Part shown: positions 49,206 to 60,189 of the stretch, one piece after another
How positions within the stretch are numbered: the first letter of the stretch is position 1
How the letters are laid out: each line of letters begins with the position of its first letter
Source: Rhodocollybia butyracea
Taxonomy: Eukaryota; Basidiomycota; Agaricomycetes; Agaricales; Omphalotaceae
Length of the DNA stretch: 64,000 nt
Direction: 5' to 3'
NCBI GenBank assembly: GCA_015501585.1
Contig: JADNRY010000128.1
Coordinates: forward strand, 110,313-174,312
The notes under the pieces: model-generated
Database searches by the model: none
The model's input: only the letters and a program-made list of their open reading frames with translations
Told to the model about the DNA's origin: nothing
Program-made: the position numbers and the translations under genes

Positions 49206-50203
49206 TCTTGGCCACTGTTGTCGATCTCTGCATTTGTGTCAATTCTACGACTGAGTCCCTGCCAAGTTCAATCCTCGCCTCGCTTTTGCTCATTGATCGG
49301 ATACCAATGATAACCCTCCAGGTGAACTGGTGATATACCACTGACATACTATGACCTTGCTCTAGGAACTATACGCAACTTGAACGTTCGTAGTAGTCAC
49401 ATCAATAGGGGTACAAAACGCCGTGGCCTTAAATCGCTCTAACATCGCTAACATAACCTCAATATCATGTGTTCTTGAAATCGCAGTTATTTCGGCTCGT
49501 TCTTCGCTCTTTCTCGCATCTTCCTGTAGAAAGTTGTGATGTCTTAAATCAGAAAAAGTCGACATATGAAATCTAAGGGGACTTAGGACTTGAGGTCTTG
49601 ACTGAACGTAACCGGGCTTTATCATTCTGCTCCGACTCACTCTTCGCTCTGGACTTGTGGGGGCGCTTGGAAATTCGAATAAACCGAACAGCCGTAAGTG
49701 CTACAGTATGGCTACCGGCATAGCGTCAACCCCTGACAGATGAGGTGAAAGCGAGTTTCTCCAAAGTTTTTTTAATCCCTCTGAGATGTGGGTATTGAAG
49801 GAGAAAGTGTTGACAAGTGTTCATACCTACCACATGCGTAGAGGCCTACAACGACCATGTGCATAGCTAGATGCCTAAGTAGCATACTTGATGCCATTTT
49901 TCTCATGAGATTATTTACGAGAATAACAAGTATCAATATATATATGCCAAAACTAGGAACTTCGATTTATCCCAAATCAGACTGGGGTACTTACATGTAC
50001 ATACTCCTTGTGTTCTTCGCTCGAGCCTCGCTTCAGCTAATTGAATGAAACCGAAATGACACCAAGTTAAATACTTTGTGGACTTGCGACGTATGAATAT
50101 TTGGTGTCACAGCCTGAGTCCTGTAAAATCTTACGAACATCTGCACCACAATGTCATTGGCGCTGTGGACCAGCCTTGCCGATGACTTAAAGCCAGAATC
50201 GCG
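49206..50203. other. intergenic region upstream of the I66 array
   Basis: No gene is supported. The proximal 150 bp presumably contain regulatory sequence of the first inhibitor gene. Confidence 0.35.
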
Positions 50204-50211
50204 TATAAATA
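50204..50211 (+). promoter_or_regulatory. TATA box of I66 inhibitor gene 1
   Basis: TATAAATA within GCGTATAAATAC, 76 bp upstream of the start codon. The same GCGTATAAATAC stands upstream of both other inhibitor copies, followed in each by the CTCATTTCTCT stretch. Confidence 0.7.
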
Positions 50212-50279
50212 CATAGGTCAGCTTGCTCATTTCTCTATCGACCCCTCAGTCGTTTACACCAGTCTTTCACAGTATTACC

Positions 50280-50926
50280 ATGTCTATCCCTCCTATGTCT
50301 GGCCCTCCATCCGGTGTCTACACTATCACTTCTTTGAGTGGCAAAGGTGGTGTTGTCGGTGTTGCCCCGATTTTGCCGGCGTTCCAGCAACTTGCCACTT
50401 TCCCTGAGAACCCTTTCGACAGCAAGGTGAGGACTAATATTCGGGGCTAATACAGAGTCACCTCACTTCCTCTTCCAGTGGCAAGTTACTCGCACACCCA
50501 AGGGTACTTACCTACTCTCCATCTTGAATGGTTACCGTTATAGTGGTGTTCTCGATGACCGTATTGTCATTGCGACCATTCATGAGCACCAAAGTAATGA
50601 GTGGGAAATCACATCTTTCCAATATCAAGGACCAAACCTATATGCGTAGGCTACTTTTTCAAACTGACCTAAATTGTATATTAACTGCTTGGCTGCCGCT
50701 ACTCTAAGGATTCAACTGGTTGACAGATCGAAGGCCTGGACGCTAGATAACGTTGACTCCGAAGAACAGTCGCGCGTAAGCCTGAGTTCTCATCAATTCG
50801 AATTTTTCCATGTGTTGACGACTTTTCTTCTTTCAGATCATTGCTGAGCGTCTCCAGCTCACAAAGGATCTTCCCCCCCAAGCCCTCCCTTATCAATTGT
50901 TCCAGATTCGGAGAGTCGATGAGTAG
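50280..50926 (+). CDS. beta-trefoil serine-protease inhibitor, I66 (cospin/cnispin) type, copy 1
   Basis: Exons 50280-50426, 50479-50645, 50709-50775 and 50837-50926 total 471 nt (156 residues), all in frame. There is no signal peptide. The pattern matches the mushroom I66 inhibitors (cospin of Coprinopsis, cnispin of Clitocybe, about 150 residues): GVYTITSLSGKGG at the start, WQVTRTPKGTYLLS, YSGVLDDRIVIATI, EWEITSFQYQGPNLYAI, a DRSKAWTLDNV strand and PPQALPYQLFQIRRV at the end. These fold as a beta-trefoil that inhibits trypsin-like serine proteases and are considered intracellular defence proteins against fungus-feeding animals. This copy is apparently intact. It heads an array of three; copies 2 and 3 keep the same intron positions but are broken. 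Confidence 0.8.
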
Positions 50927-52513
50927 TGCATCGAAAGAACAGTGGGATTTGAATAAGGGATTTGAAAATGTTGATCGTAAATATATAGTCTTGTCAGTGA
51001 TCTTGTACTGTAAAATGTGATAAAGTTTCTCCAAACACCTGCGAGGATCACACGTGTAGGGACTACCTGACCCCTCCTGACGATAACTGACTACAACGAG
51101 CATGACAGTGAGCCCCCAGTGATTACTAATCTCAAACCGAGTTGTTGATATAAGAAGAGTCTATCCAATAACTCGGTCCTTGAGAGTCTAGTTGACGCTC
51201 AGATCCCTCCGTCGACTTACGGCTGATGGTAGCGTTGTATGTAAGTGACTGTCACTAGCAAAAACGCTACAATGAATGCATGAATCTGAGAACAAAAGTG
51301 CATATAGCATTCGACTTCGATTCGGCGGTATGTAATGAGTGCTCTCGTCCGTATGAAAACGACTACAAATTTGTCAATGCATGGTAAAGACTCTGGAGTC
51401 GCAAATAGCTACCATTATCGTACGCATTTGACCTTACCATCGATCCGCTTCAGCACCACGCTTTCATAGTCACTCAGGAGTTTACATACGCTCCTTGTAA
51501 GGGAGCTCGAGTCATATACGCCCTCGATGTCTCCTACAATCGAGTACGATATCTCCCACACATCTAGTTACTGGCTAGTAGTAATTTAAAATTTCTCTCT
51601 GACAGGTCCATACATAGATGTCTTTCGAAGATACTTTCTTCTGACAACAGTCGGGGTCAGTGTTCCTTCTAGCTGGGGGTTGCACGAGGCGAAGACTTTT
51701 ACTGCATGTTAAACTTTTCCAGTTTGCCGATCCCAGTCCAATTTTGAGATTGACACACTCTATTTCAATTCGCCTCGTTTGCGCTTGGTGGTTCTCCTAT
51801 GCCTCCGATCCGGGAGCCTCCTGGTGGACCTTTGACATATACTTTAATCTTATTCTAGGCCAAATCGCCGTTCCTTCGGCTCACTCCTCGCTCTTTTCCA
51901 CTCTTCCGCTAATGTCGAATAGACTAGAGAATTCAATAGATGGGACTGAGGCACTGTCTGCACAGGAGTGTAAACGTAACTCGCGTTCCTTTAGCTGACT
52001 CCTCGCTTTTTCCCGCTTCTTAAGATGCCTTAGATCAGAATAGGTATTATGCCACAAATGTGCCACCGGCGTAAAATCAACCCCGTTTCTTATTTGACCA
52101 GTTTATTCACACAAGTAGAGTACTTGAGTATTGAGCTTTTGGCGGTATATCAGGAGTAGCTTTGAGCAGACCCAAATGAACTGAGGTACGATTCACGAGC
52201 ACAGCACGACAACCCATGAGTACCCTAGATCGGAAGTATGGCATTCACGCCGGTGATGTCCGGTGATGCATGATGCAGCCATGAAGCTTATTTATTCAGA
52301 GGTGCTCTTATCGTTACGTAGACCTTCTATAGTGTGAAAAAAAACTTCAAGATAGTAATACCGTACTTATTCTCTCAAATCAATGAAACTTAGCCAAAAC
52401 GGAAGTTTCTATTGTGACAACCCCAGTTTTTTGGTTTGGTTTGTTTTCAGCGATTGAATACCCCCGAAGTGTTCTATCAATTTGGTAAATTCAAGTTTGT
52501 CGACATGAGAGCG
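50927..52513. repeat. left end of tandem block 1
   Basis: From about 51,200 the sequence matches 55,190 onward (GTTGTATGTA, CTAGCxAAAACGCTAC, the GTTAAACTTTTCCAGTTTGCCG stretch, GTGCCACCGGCGTA, CCCCGTTT, AGACCTTCTA). It ends at the inhibitor copy 2 promoter. No gene of its own; it appears to be a long duplicated upstream region. Confidence 0.65.
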
Positions 52514-52521
52514 TATAAATA
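52514..52521 (+). promoter_or_regulatory. TATA box of I66 inhibitor copy 2
   Basis: TATAAATA in the conserved GCGTATAAATACTT, 74 bp upstream of the ATG of copy 2. Confidence 0.65.
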
Positions 52522-52587
52522 CTTAAAGTCAGCCTTCTCATTTCTCTGTAGACCCACTCTACAACAACCGCATCTCACATTATTGCT

Positions 52588-53231
52588 ATGTCTATCTCTA
52601 TCCTTGAATCTGGACTCTACACCATCACCTCTTTGAGTGGCGAAGGTGGCAGGGCGGGGTCCCTCCTACTAAGCCTGCTTTCCAGCCCGTCGTCACTTTC
52701 CCTCAAGGCGAATTTCATCCTCAGCCTGTAAGGACTTATGCTCGGTAACATAACCTATTCAACTTATATGTTCTCGTCCAGTGGGAAGTCACCCGCACAC
52801 CCGAGGGTACTTACAGACTCTCCACTTTGGGCTACGCGTACACAGGGGCGGGGTCGGGGCTAGGTCCTGAAGAGGTCTTCGTGACTATCAACGAGGAACA
52901 AAACCGGGAGTGGATATTCACGTCTTTCCAGAATCAGGGACGAGACCTATATGCGTGGGTACATTTTTATCCTGTCCTATGATCGTAACTGACAGGTACT
53001 ACTCGTAATCTAAGTATTGAGCTGGCTGACCGATCGAAGGCCTGGACCACCGAAAACCCAAACCCCGAAGAACAGTCGCGTGTAAGTCTTACGATATCAC
53101 AATCGCGCAGACAGTGCTGATTACTTTTCTTCTTTCAGATTAACACTGAGCCTCTCAGAACCACAAAGAGTCTCCCTCCCCAAGCCACTCCTCCCCAGTT
53201 GTTTCAGGTCAGGCGTGTTCTCATGGATTGA
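52588..53231 (+). pseudogene. I66-type protease inhibitor copy 2, one frame break in exon 1
   Basis: ATG at 52588 and MSISILESGLYTITSLSGEG match the family. Exons are 52588-52727, 52782-52954, 53015-53081 and 53139-53231. Exons 2-4 have the family lengths and read in frame (WEVTRTPEGTYRLS, EWIFTSFQNQGRDLYAI, DRSKAWTTENPNPEEQ, PPQATPPQLFQVRRV). Exon 1 is 140 nt, one short of a multiple of three. The frame breaks in the GGTGGCAGGGCGGGG stretch, so the protein as written stops early. A single lesion in a G-rich run may be real or a sequencing error. Confidence 0.75.
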
Positions 53232-54097
53232 AGACCACTGGATATTCCAGGATAGTGTCAATAGTGTATTGAGCCAAGCGATGGAATTGAATAAGGAATC
53301 TGTATCGACGAACATAAATACATAACATAGTCCTCCTTCCAGTGATATCTTCAGTTGTACTTATAAGACAATGTGATAGGATTTCTGTGGTACTCGGAGA
53401 TACTGCGTTGAATCCACTGTTTGGCACCGTCCAGCGTTCCAGCGAGCAGTTCCTAGCGGTCAGGCGTCCTCTTGAGCTCACCTTTTCCTGGGTCGGCTGC
53501 GATGTGTATGTCGCGGGGGTCGCGTCTGGTTGGTAGTGAAATGCTGAATCGATAAGTTGCGATGCCCGCTGCACATTTGATGTTCTCCTTCTCCCGAGTG
53601 GCCATTCTAGCCCACCTTTGGTCATCGGATGCCGGATGCGGCGCGTAGAATTGTCGAAGAGACATGTGTGAGTGTACGAGCAATGTCCAAGGATGTAAGG
53701 GCCCAGTGTACAGGGTCAGAGCCTGACGACCTACAAATGACAGGGATTGTTGGAGCGCTCCTACATGATAGTCAATTATAGTTAGACCATTGTACAGTAT
53801 GTACTCCCCCTGAGCAACCCGACTTGCTTGTGTAGTCTTATCCAGCTCGTGTGCCAAACGAATGAACGATTGAAATATTAAATATCTATTCTGAGTCTGC
53901 TGTCTCTTCTCCGCTGATCTAACCAGACTCAAGACTACCAGTTGCGTGTCCATCACAGGCAGGCTGCAGCGAAGGCCGCCCTGTAGACTACACATATTAA
54001 TTTCTGCTAGCGTACCAGCCATGGACCACACAACCTAACAAACACTGTCCCGGACATTCATGTAGGCACTGGAGCGTAGGTCAACATCATGTCCCCG
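53232..54097. other. region between inhibitor copy 2 and the truncated secreted paralogue
   Basis: The first 200 bp match the region downstream of inhibitor copy 3. From about 53,450 the sequence has no counterpart in the sister block, and it contains the minus-strand open frame listed separately. Confidence 0.4.
53453..54022 (-). CDS. hypothetical protein, possible insertion-borne ORF
   Basis: An uninterrupted minus-strand frame of 189 residues from ATG 54022 (MAGTLAEINMCSLQGG; later RLAHELDKTTQASRVAQGEY and ASDDQRWARMATREKEN; ends KGELKRTPDR). I recognise no domain, signal peptide or helix. Length and mixed composition make it less likely to be chance than its neighbours, but there is no conserved partner. 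It lies in DNA missing from the equivalent place in the sister block. Confidence 0.25.
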   Translation of the reverse strand: MAGTLAEINMCSLQGGLRCSLPVMDTQLVVLSLVRSAEKRQQTQNRYLIFQSFIRLAHELDKTTQASRVAQGEYILYNGLTIIDYHVGALQQSLSFVGRQALTLYTGPLHPWTLLVHSHMSLRQFYAPHPASDDQRWARMATREKENIKCAAGIATYRFSISLPTRRDPRDIHIAADPGKGELKRTPDR

Positions 54098-54659
54098 AAT
54101 CAGATCTCACCAGAGCGATCAATGGAGCGTTGCGTAGGGGCCCGGAGGACCCAATAACCTTCCGCGGTCGATACGACCCGGTTGGAGGAAATCGGCAATG
54201 GGTTTATTTCCAGATCGTCATAACTTTCAGCCACTGTCCTAAGGCGAGTCCATGCATTGGGTGGATAGCAATGGGTCGTGAGTACCTTGTTAGTGAATCT
54301 GGTTTTCTTTTACATTCCTCATTTGTGCTTTGCTAGACCGAGAGGGCGTTCAGGCTATCCATGGCAACTTTGGCGGTAGCAATTATGAACAACTATATGT
54401 GGGCATATGCATCGTAAGACCGCAAAAAGGCTTCCCTCTGTTTACACTCATTGGGAACTATCCTGAGACTTCGATTCTCGAAGAACAGCGTGCCGCAGCG
54501 GAGGGAGACAAGCAGGGAGCTCTGCAGGGGCAGGAATGGACGTCGGTTGTGCATCATGGAAGAGTTTCAGCTGGATTGGTCAAAGCATCACAAGTAATAC
54601 ACGCTGAAATGAACGATGCCTCAGTGATCAACGTCCAAGGACATTTCAAGCCAGACTAA
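54098..54659 (+). pseudogene. 5'-truncated paralogue of the two-module secreted protein
   Basis: Reads DLTRAINGALRRGPEDPITF, RQWVYFQIVITFSHCPKASP and IGWIAMG. Then comes an intron at the same site and with the same donor (GTGAGTACC) as in the 20.0-21.5 kb gene, and LYVGICIVRPQKG, FTLIGNYPETSILEEQRAA, ending at 54659. It covers only the second module. The signal peptide and first module are absent, and the nearest upstream ATG (54,089) is in another frame. Probably a pseudogene unless an upstream exon exists. Confidence 0.7.
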
Positions 54660-55173
54660 CACTACAATTTTCCCCGCCAGATAAGTCAATGAATATCCGA
54701 AAACTTTCTTTGAACGCACCTGAAATCCCCCTCCGAGCCTTGCAAGCTTGAAACATACACCCGAATCGACTATTGTACTAGTAACTGGCAATAAAGGCTT
54801 GTGGGGCTTCCACCGCCGCATTACGCTGGGCTTCGAAGTTAGAGATCGTGAAGTAAAATTGAAGCTGTGTGAACCGATGATTCTAAATGTATTCGTACAA
54901 AATTTGGGTCTTTGACCTGTTGTTTTAGAAGGCGATTTTAGTTCAATGCAGTATTTGACATCTTCAACAGTTCTTAGGTTATCGCGCGGCGAAAAAGGAG
55001 AAAAAGAGTTGAGGGCAACAGTCATAGACGATAACAAGGACGATGTCTGAAATGATCGATATTACTATACAGCTGTACATTCCGTGGTCAAAGAGGACGC
55101 AAATAAATGACATTAATGGTGAAGGAAAATTGTTCGGCACTTTGGTTACATGAAACAGGCCCTCAGCAACCAA
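54660..55173 (-). pseudogene. remnant of a multi-pass membrane-protein gene
   Basis: The segment matches the first exon of the membrane-protein gene at 61.8-62.9 kb: the sequence around 54,790-54,850 (TCCACCGCCGCATTACGCTG) corresponds to about 62,840-62,870. The frame is broken several times. The same remnant follows inhibitor copy 3 at 57,470-57,880. It ends near the CCGTGGTCAAA...GCGCAAA block shared by both remnants. Confidence 0.6.
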
Positions 55174-56373
55174 TTAACAGATTACTACTAATTCGGATCT
55201 CAGCTCACGGTAGTGGTTGTATGTAGGTCACTGGTCAGCGATAGGTGACTACCGCTAGCGAAAACGCTACATATCAATGAGTCAGTGATTGGATGACACC
55301 GCTAGCGAAAACGTTACATACCAATGCGTGTATCTTAGTGCGAAAGCCAAAGTTGCCTGCATATAGCATCCGACTTCGAGTTTGGTTATTCTCCTAGCTA
55401 GGGGGTTGGACAAGGCGAAGAATGGAATGGAATATCTTTTGGCCGCATGTTAAAGTTTTCCAGTTTGCCGATCCCAGTCCAATTCTGAGATTGACACTCT
55501 TCCCATTCGCCTCGTTTGCACTCGGTGGGTTCTCTTATGCCTCCGATCAGGGAGCTCCCTGGTGGACCTCTGACATACTTTAATCTTATTCTAGGTCCAA
55601 TCGCCGCTCCTTCGGCTCACTCCTCGCTCTTTTTTCAATTCTTCCTACGATGTTCTTGAATAAAATAAAAGCTCATTCAATAAGATGCCTTGGATATGTT
55701 TGAAAGGTACATATGCCACCAATGTGCCACCGGCGTAGCATCAACCCCGTTTTTTTTTTTATTTGATGAGTTTATTCACACAAGCAGAATTTGAGTTTTT
55801 GGCTGCCAGTCTATATCAGGAGGCAGCCGGAGGCTTTGATCAAACCAAAATAGAATCCAATATACTCGGAGTCACGAGCACAGCACGACTCATATATGAG
55901 TACTTAATCTAGATGAGAAGTATGGCGTTCGCCCAGGCACGGTGATTTCCGATGATAGCAGTGATGCAGACTCGAAGTTCATTTCATGTCGGGGTGTCCG
56001 ACCATAAATCTGTCAAGTCCTTGAGAGGAGACATGTTAGGGATTCCAGAATGGCTTAGTTCAGAGGTGCTCGTTATGCGTTACGTAGACCTTCTAATGGT
56101 GTGAAAAACTATAGTATCTCGTACCATCGTCTTGCTCCAATCAATGAAAATTAATCAAAATGGAAGTTTCTATCACTAGCATTGTGACAACCCCTGTCTT
56201 TTTTTTTGGTCTGCTTCGTTTTCGCCGATTCAATACCACCGAAGTGCTTGCAATTTGGTAAATTTCAAAGATGTACTTACTTCCGACCCGGACAATCTCG
56301 TGAAAATCCAAGGGGAATAATCACTGGGGCAATCGATCTCTCTATGCTTGCCGACATAGAGGCTGAAAGAGCG
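55174..56373. repeat. left end of tandem block 2
   Basis: Matches 51,200-52,513. A short internal repeat CCGCTAGCGAAAACGxTACAT occurs twice (about 55,251 and 55,299). Poly-T runs lie at about 55,752 and 56,199. No gene. Confidence 0.65.
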
Positions 56374-56381
56374 TATAAATA
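56374..56381 (+). promoter_or_regulatory. TATA box of I66 inhibitor copy 3
   Basis: TATAAATA in GCGTATAAATACTT, 84 bp upstream of the ATG of copy 3. Confidence 0.65.
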
Positions 56382-56457
56382 CTTGGAATAAGCTTTCTCA
56401 TTTCTCTGTAGACCCCCCACCGGCACATCTACAATAACCCACATCTCACATTACTAC

Positions 56458-57102
56458 ATGTCTGTCTCTATCCTTGAATCTGGATTCTACACCATTACCT
56501 CTTTGAGTGGTGAAGGTGGCGACGCAGGTGTCCCCCCCTACTAAGCCTGCTTTCCAGCCGGTTGTCACTTTCCCTCCCGGGGAAGAATCCCTCAAGGTTA
56601 ACAAAGGTAAGAACCACCCGGCAATATCGCATATTCAGCTCACATGTTCTCGTTCTTTCCAGTGGGAGGTCACCCGCACACCCGAGGGTACTTACAGGAT
56701 CTCCATTGGCGGGTACAGGTACACAGGTGTGCTCGATCGTGACGAGGTCTACGCGACCAATCTATGAGGAACAAAACCAAGAGTGGATATTCACATCTTT
56801 CCACAAATCAGGGGCGAGATCTATATGCGTAGGTGCATTCCTGACCTATAGGTAATTGTACACTAACTGGTATTATTATTAATCTAAGTATCCAACTGGC
56901 TGACAGATCGAAGGCCTGGACCACTGAGAACCACGACCCCAAAGCACGGTCTCATGTAAGTCTCACAAAATCAACCTTGCATATACACTGTTGATTACTT
57001 TTCTTCTTTCAGATCCGGCTGAGCCTCTCAGAACCACAAAAGAGTCTCCCTCCCCAAGCCACTCCTCCACAGTTGTTTCGGATCACGCATGCTAGGGACT
57101 GA
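56458..57102 (+). pseudogene. I66-type protease inhibitor copy 3, several frame breaks
   Basis: ATG at 56458 and the exon order match copies 1 and 2. Exon 1 has 7 C near 56,532 where six would keep frame, producing an immediate stop. Exon 2 has an extra A near 56,759 and another near 56,805. Exon 4 has one base lost and one gained compared with copy 2. At least four independent indels make this a true pseudogene, not a single sequencing error. Recognisable pieces are YTITSLSGEGG, WEVTRTPEGTYRISIGGYRY and DRSKAWTTENHDP. Confidence 0.8.
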
Positions 57103-57419
57103 TGACCACTGGAGTGTTCCGAGAAAGTGTGCAGTGCAATGAAATTGAATAAGGAATCTGTGCTGCCAAATATCATCATAAATACATAGCGTAGTTCTGC
57201 CAGTGATATCTCTTGTACTTATAAGAGAATGTAAGAAGATTTCGGATCTCCATGGTACATGACTGTTCCGTGTTCCAGCGGGCAGTTTCTACTAGCGACT
57301 CTGCAGTGTCCGACAGCGGCGAGTCGGTACCTCCGTCCTCACTTTGTCCTCACGTTGTCTTCCTTGGCCCTCTTCACATGCCGTGTAATATACTCCTGCT
57401 CCTGCTGCTACTCCTATAC

Positions 57420-57900
57420 TCTATGAAAACTATATGTGACATCGTAAAACCGCAAAAAGGCTTCCGTCCGTTTTTCAACGCACCCAAAACCCCCCTTCGA
57501 GCCTTTCAAGCTTGAAACATATATCCGAATCAATATTGTACTAGTAAGACTGGCAGTAGATGTTTGTGGGCTTCCACCGCCGCATTACGCTGGGCTTCGA
57601 ACTTGAGATCCTGGAGTAAAATCCAAGCTGGGGTATGCATCGATGACTCTGAACGTACTCGTACAAAATCTGGATCCTTGACCTATTGTTTTGGTGTAGT
57701 GCATACTTCAGGTCACTGTAATGAAGCAGAGGAGGCGACTTGAATTCAGTGCGGGATTTGACATGTTCAACGATTCTTGGGTTATTGCGCCGCGAAAGAG
57801 GATAGAAAGGAGTTGAGTCTAGACAATAACAAGGACGATGTCTGAAATACTCGATATCATTCCGTGGTCAAATAGGGCGCAAACAAAAGATAAATGACAT
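57420..57900. pseudogene. fused relics of the secreted paralogue and the membrane-protein gene
   Basis: AACTATATGTG, then CATCGTAAAACCGCAAAAAGG, matches about 54,390-54,430 of the truncated secreted paralogue. Within 40 bp it jumps to sequence matching 54,710 onward, the membrane-protein remnant, including TCCACCGCCGCATTACGCTG. About 270 bp present in block 1 is deleted here. Confidence 0.65.
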
Positions 57901-57916
57901 TGATACGATAAGTATT

Positions 57917-58895
57917 TCAAACAAGCGGAGAAGAGGGCGAATGAAAACAAAGGTAGTAGCGGCTTGAATAGGGAATAGAAGAAATTCGGTACGTGGAGTG
58001 GGCAAAAATGAAGAGACGAAACGGACAGAGCGAGCTCGAAGGGTAGATCGAGAAAGTAGGAAAGGATGGACGAACGAGCGACAGAACTTGGCAATTGGAA
58101 TCCTTCTCTTCCTCTGCTTCTGAACATCTAGCACGGCCTCCCACCCCGTACACATCTCCACTCTCACTACTGTCCCTCCCCCCAAAACGAAGCCATATCC
58201 CTGCCGCTCCAGCATTCGACAGGAAAATCGCCAAGGGCAGAAAATCCAAATCCGTGGAATAGAATTGACTGAGAGCGGGCTTGGGAGCAGACTAGAGAAG
58301 GAAGAGGAAAGGAGGGTGAACTCGCGCCCTGAGATACCGAAAAATCAGTGCCGAAAACTGGACCTAGTAATGCTGGGAGTCTGTCTCGGTACGCTAAGAA
58401 CGGAGATCCCTCGCCGTGTTGGAGACAACTACGGGAAGATTGGGATGGTGGAAGGCTTAGCGGAAAATCTTCGAGCAACAAATTGGAGCTCGAGCCGCCA
58501 CAAATCACTATCTTCTGTCCAAATGCCAACTCGAACGCGGCATCAGCGCCAACGGCATCGCAGCAGATTGATTTGCACAGTACGCACTACCCCGAGAACA
58601 CTCGAGGAATGCGAGGTCCTCGCAGTGGACTGAAGGGAACAACAACGGCCATGACACCACCGAAAAGGTTGCTGGAGAGGAAGAATGTGTAGGTGGAGAG
58701 TGCCAAGGGAAACGAGCGTCCTATGGCTGTTGGCCTATCGGAGTCCGCTTTCCTGAAGCTGCGCGCGCTGAACATAGAATCCAAGCGTACTTGGCCAGGA
58801 ATTCGAGTGAGATTGTTTCGTGCGCCGGATGTAGATCCTGCAACTCCCACAACAAGTTCGAATCCATGAGTCTGAGCACCATGCACACTCGACAT
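57917..58895 (-). other. possible hypothetical gene, weak
   Basis: Long minus-strand frames overlap here (58,587-58,895 with a hydrophobic LALSTYTFFLSSNLFGG stretch; 58,167-58,529; 57,917-58,249). Plus-strand frames of similar length exist over the same bases, and no splice model joins them convincingly. I cannot assign a family, so this is recorded only as a region to test with RNA data. Confidence 0.2.
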
Positions 58896-60189
58896 TGTGG
58901 CGATATGGCGTTTTCCTTTCCTTCAGTGTATTCTGGAGTGTCAAGAATGGTTCGCTGTAATATTCGAAGAGGACAACAACGTTGTTATATCATCAAAGGG
59001 ACTGGCGTCGTTGTGGATGTGTGAAACGAATGAAGGCGCGGTTACTGTGGCCATACTAAGTTTTACTTAAAATTCGGAATCATAGTCCCAGCTGAGCTCT
59101 GCGAATCAGGGATGGATACTGGGAGAACTGAGAATATAATCGAAAGGACTGAGCGTTACGTTGAACGTGTGTCGTCAAAAATTCTATATCGAAGTATTCC
59201 GTTGATATCCGTACGAGCTGTACAGAGCAGATGTGGCTGGGCCCGATGGTACTAATCAGGACGCAGAAATAAGTATCAGGACTGGCTTTCGAAGAAACTA
59301 AAGATAAGGCTTACCAAAGTTCAAATTATGGCTACCTATATCGCATTTCCATCCCAGTCATTCCAAATATATCCAGAAGAGCGCAGTCAGAGCTTCTTGA
59401 CTTTTATCTTCGGAAGGAAAGACACTGAATCTCGAGACGTGCTGCAGTAAACGAGCAAAGCTATACTGTAGTCAATAACAGATTTTTACGAGCCGAAAAA
59501 CACCGCCCAAAACACGTACCATAAAATCAGGATTCAACGTTCAACGGGCAGGTTATAGATCCATGGAGCATGTAGGAGTAGTGACGAATTAGGTAGAGGT
59601 ACATGCAGCACCAGTAGAGGTAGTAGTAGAGGGATCGAAATGAACAATGCTCGTGACATTTAAGCGCCTAAAATACGGGCGCGCTTAATTACGAGCCGGA
59701 TCTCCCGATACTCGAAAACTGCAAGGGAGTGGTCCTGCGCAAGTCCAACGTATTGAATACATCAGACTCGGAGGCATCACTTAAAGTTTAGCCTACCCTC
59801 TGAGACCAGACTCTATGCACACGAATACGAGGCCTAACACAGCTTGACTGTTCTGCTCATTTGCAAGTACTTACAAACATTCCGATTCCGATTCAAGTTG
59901 GTGGTATCATACGGTTATGGCTTCGAAATCATGCTCTATTTAACGAATGCTATTCTGCTCTCATTTTATTCACTGGTGCTGGCGTATGGTGGAGGTTTTC
60001 AACGGGCAACCGTCATATGCCGCGTATATCTCAGTGTAACAGGGGCACGAAGCCTAACTAAAACCTTGAAATATACAATGCTACATGGACTACATAGTTA
60101 CCAGAACTGTGCTTCTTGCCACTACCAACACTCTCCTGGGATCTCTCAATCTATCCTGCCAGCACATTAAATGAGTCCGCACACTTCCT
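58896..60189. other. intergenic region
   Basis: No gene, RNA or repeat is supported. Short plus-strand frames near 59,844-60,170 overlap in two phases and are not called. Confidence 0.35.
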
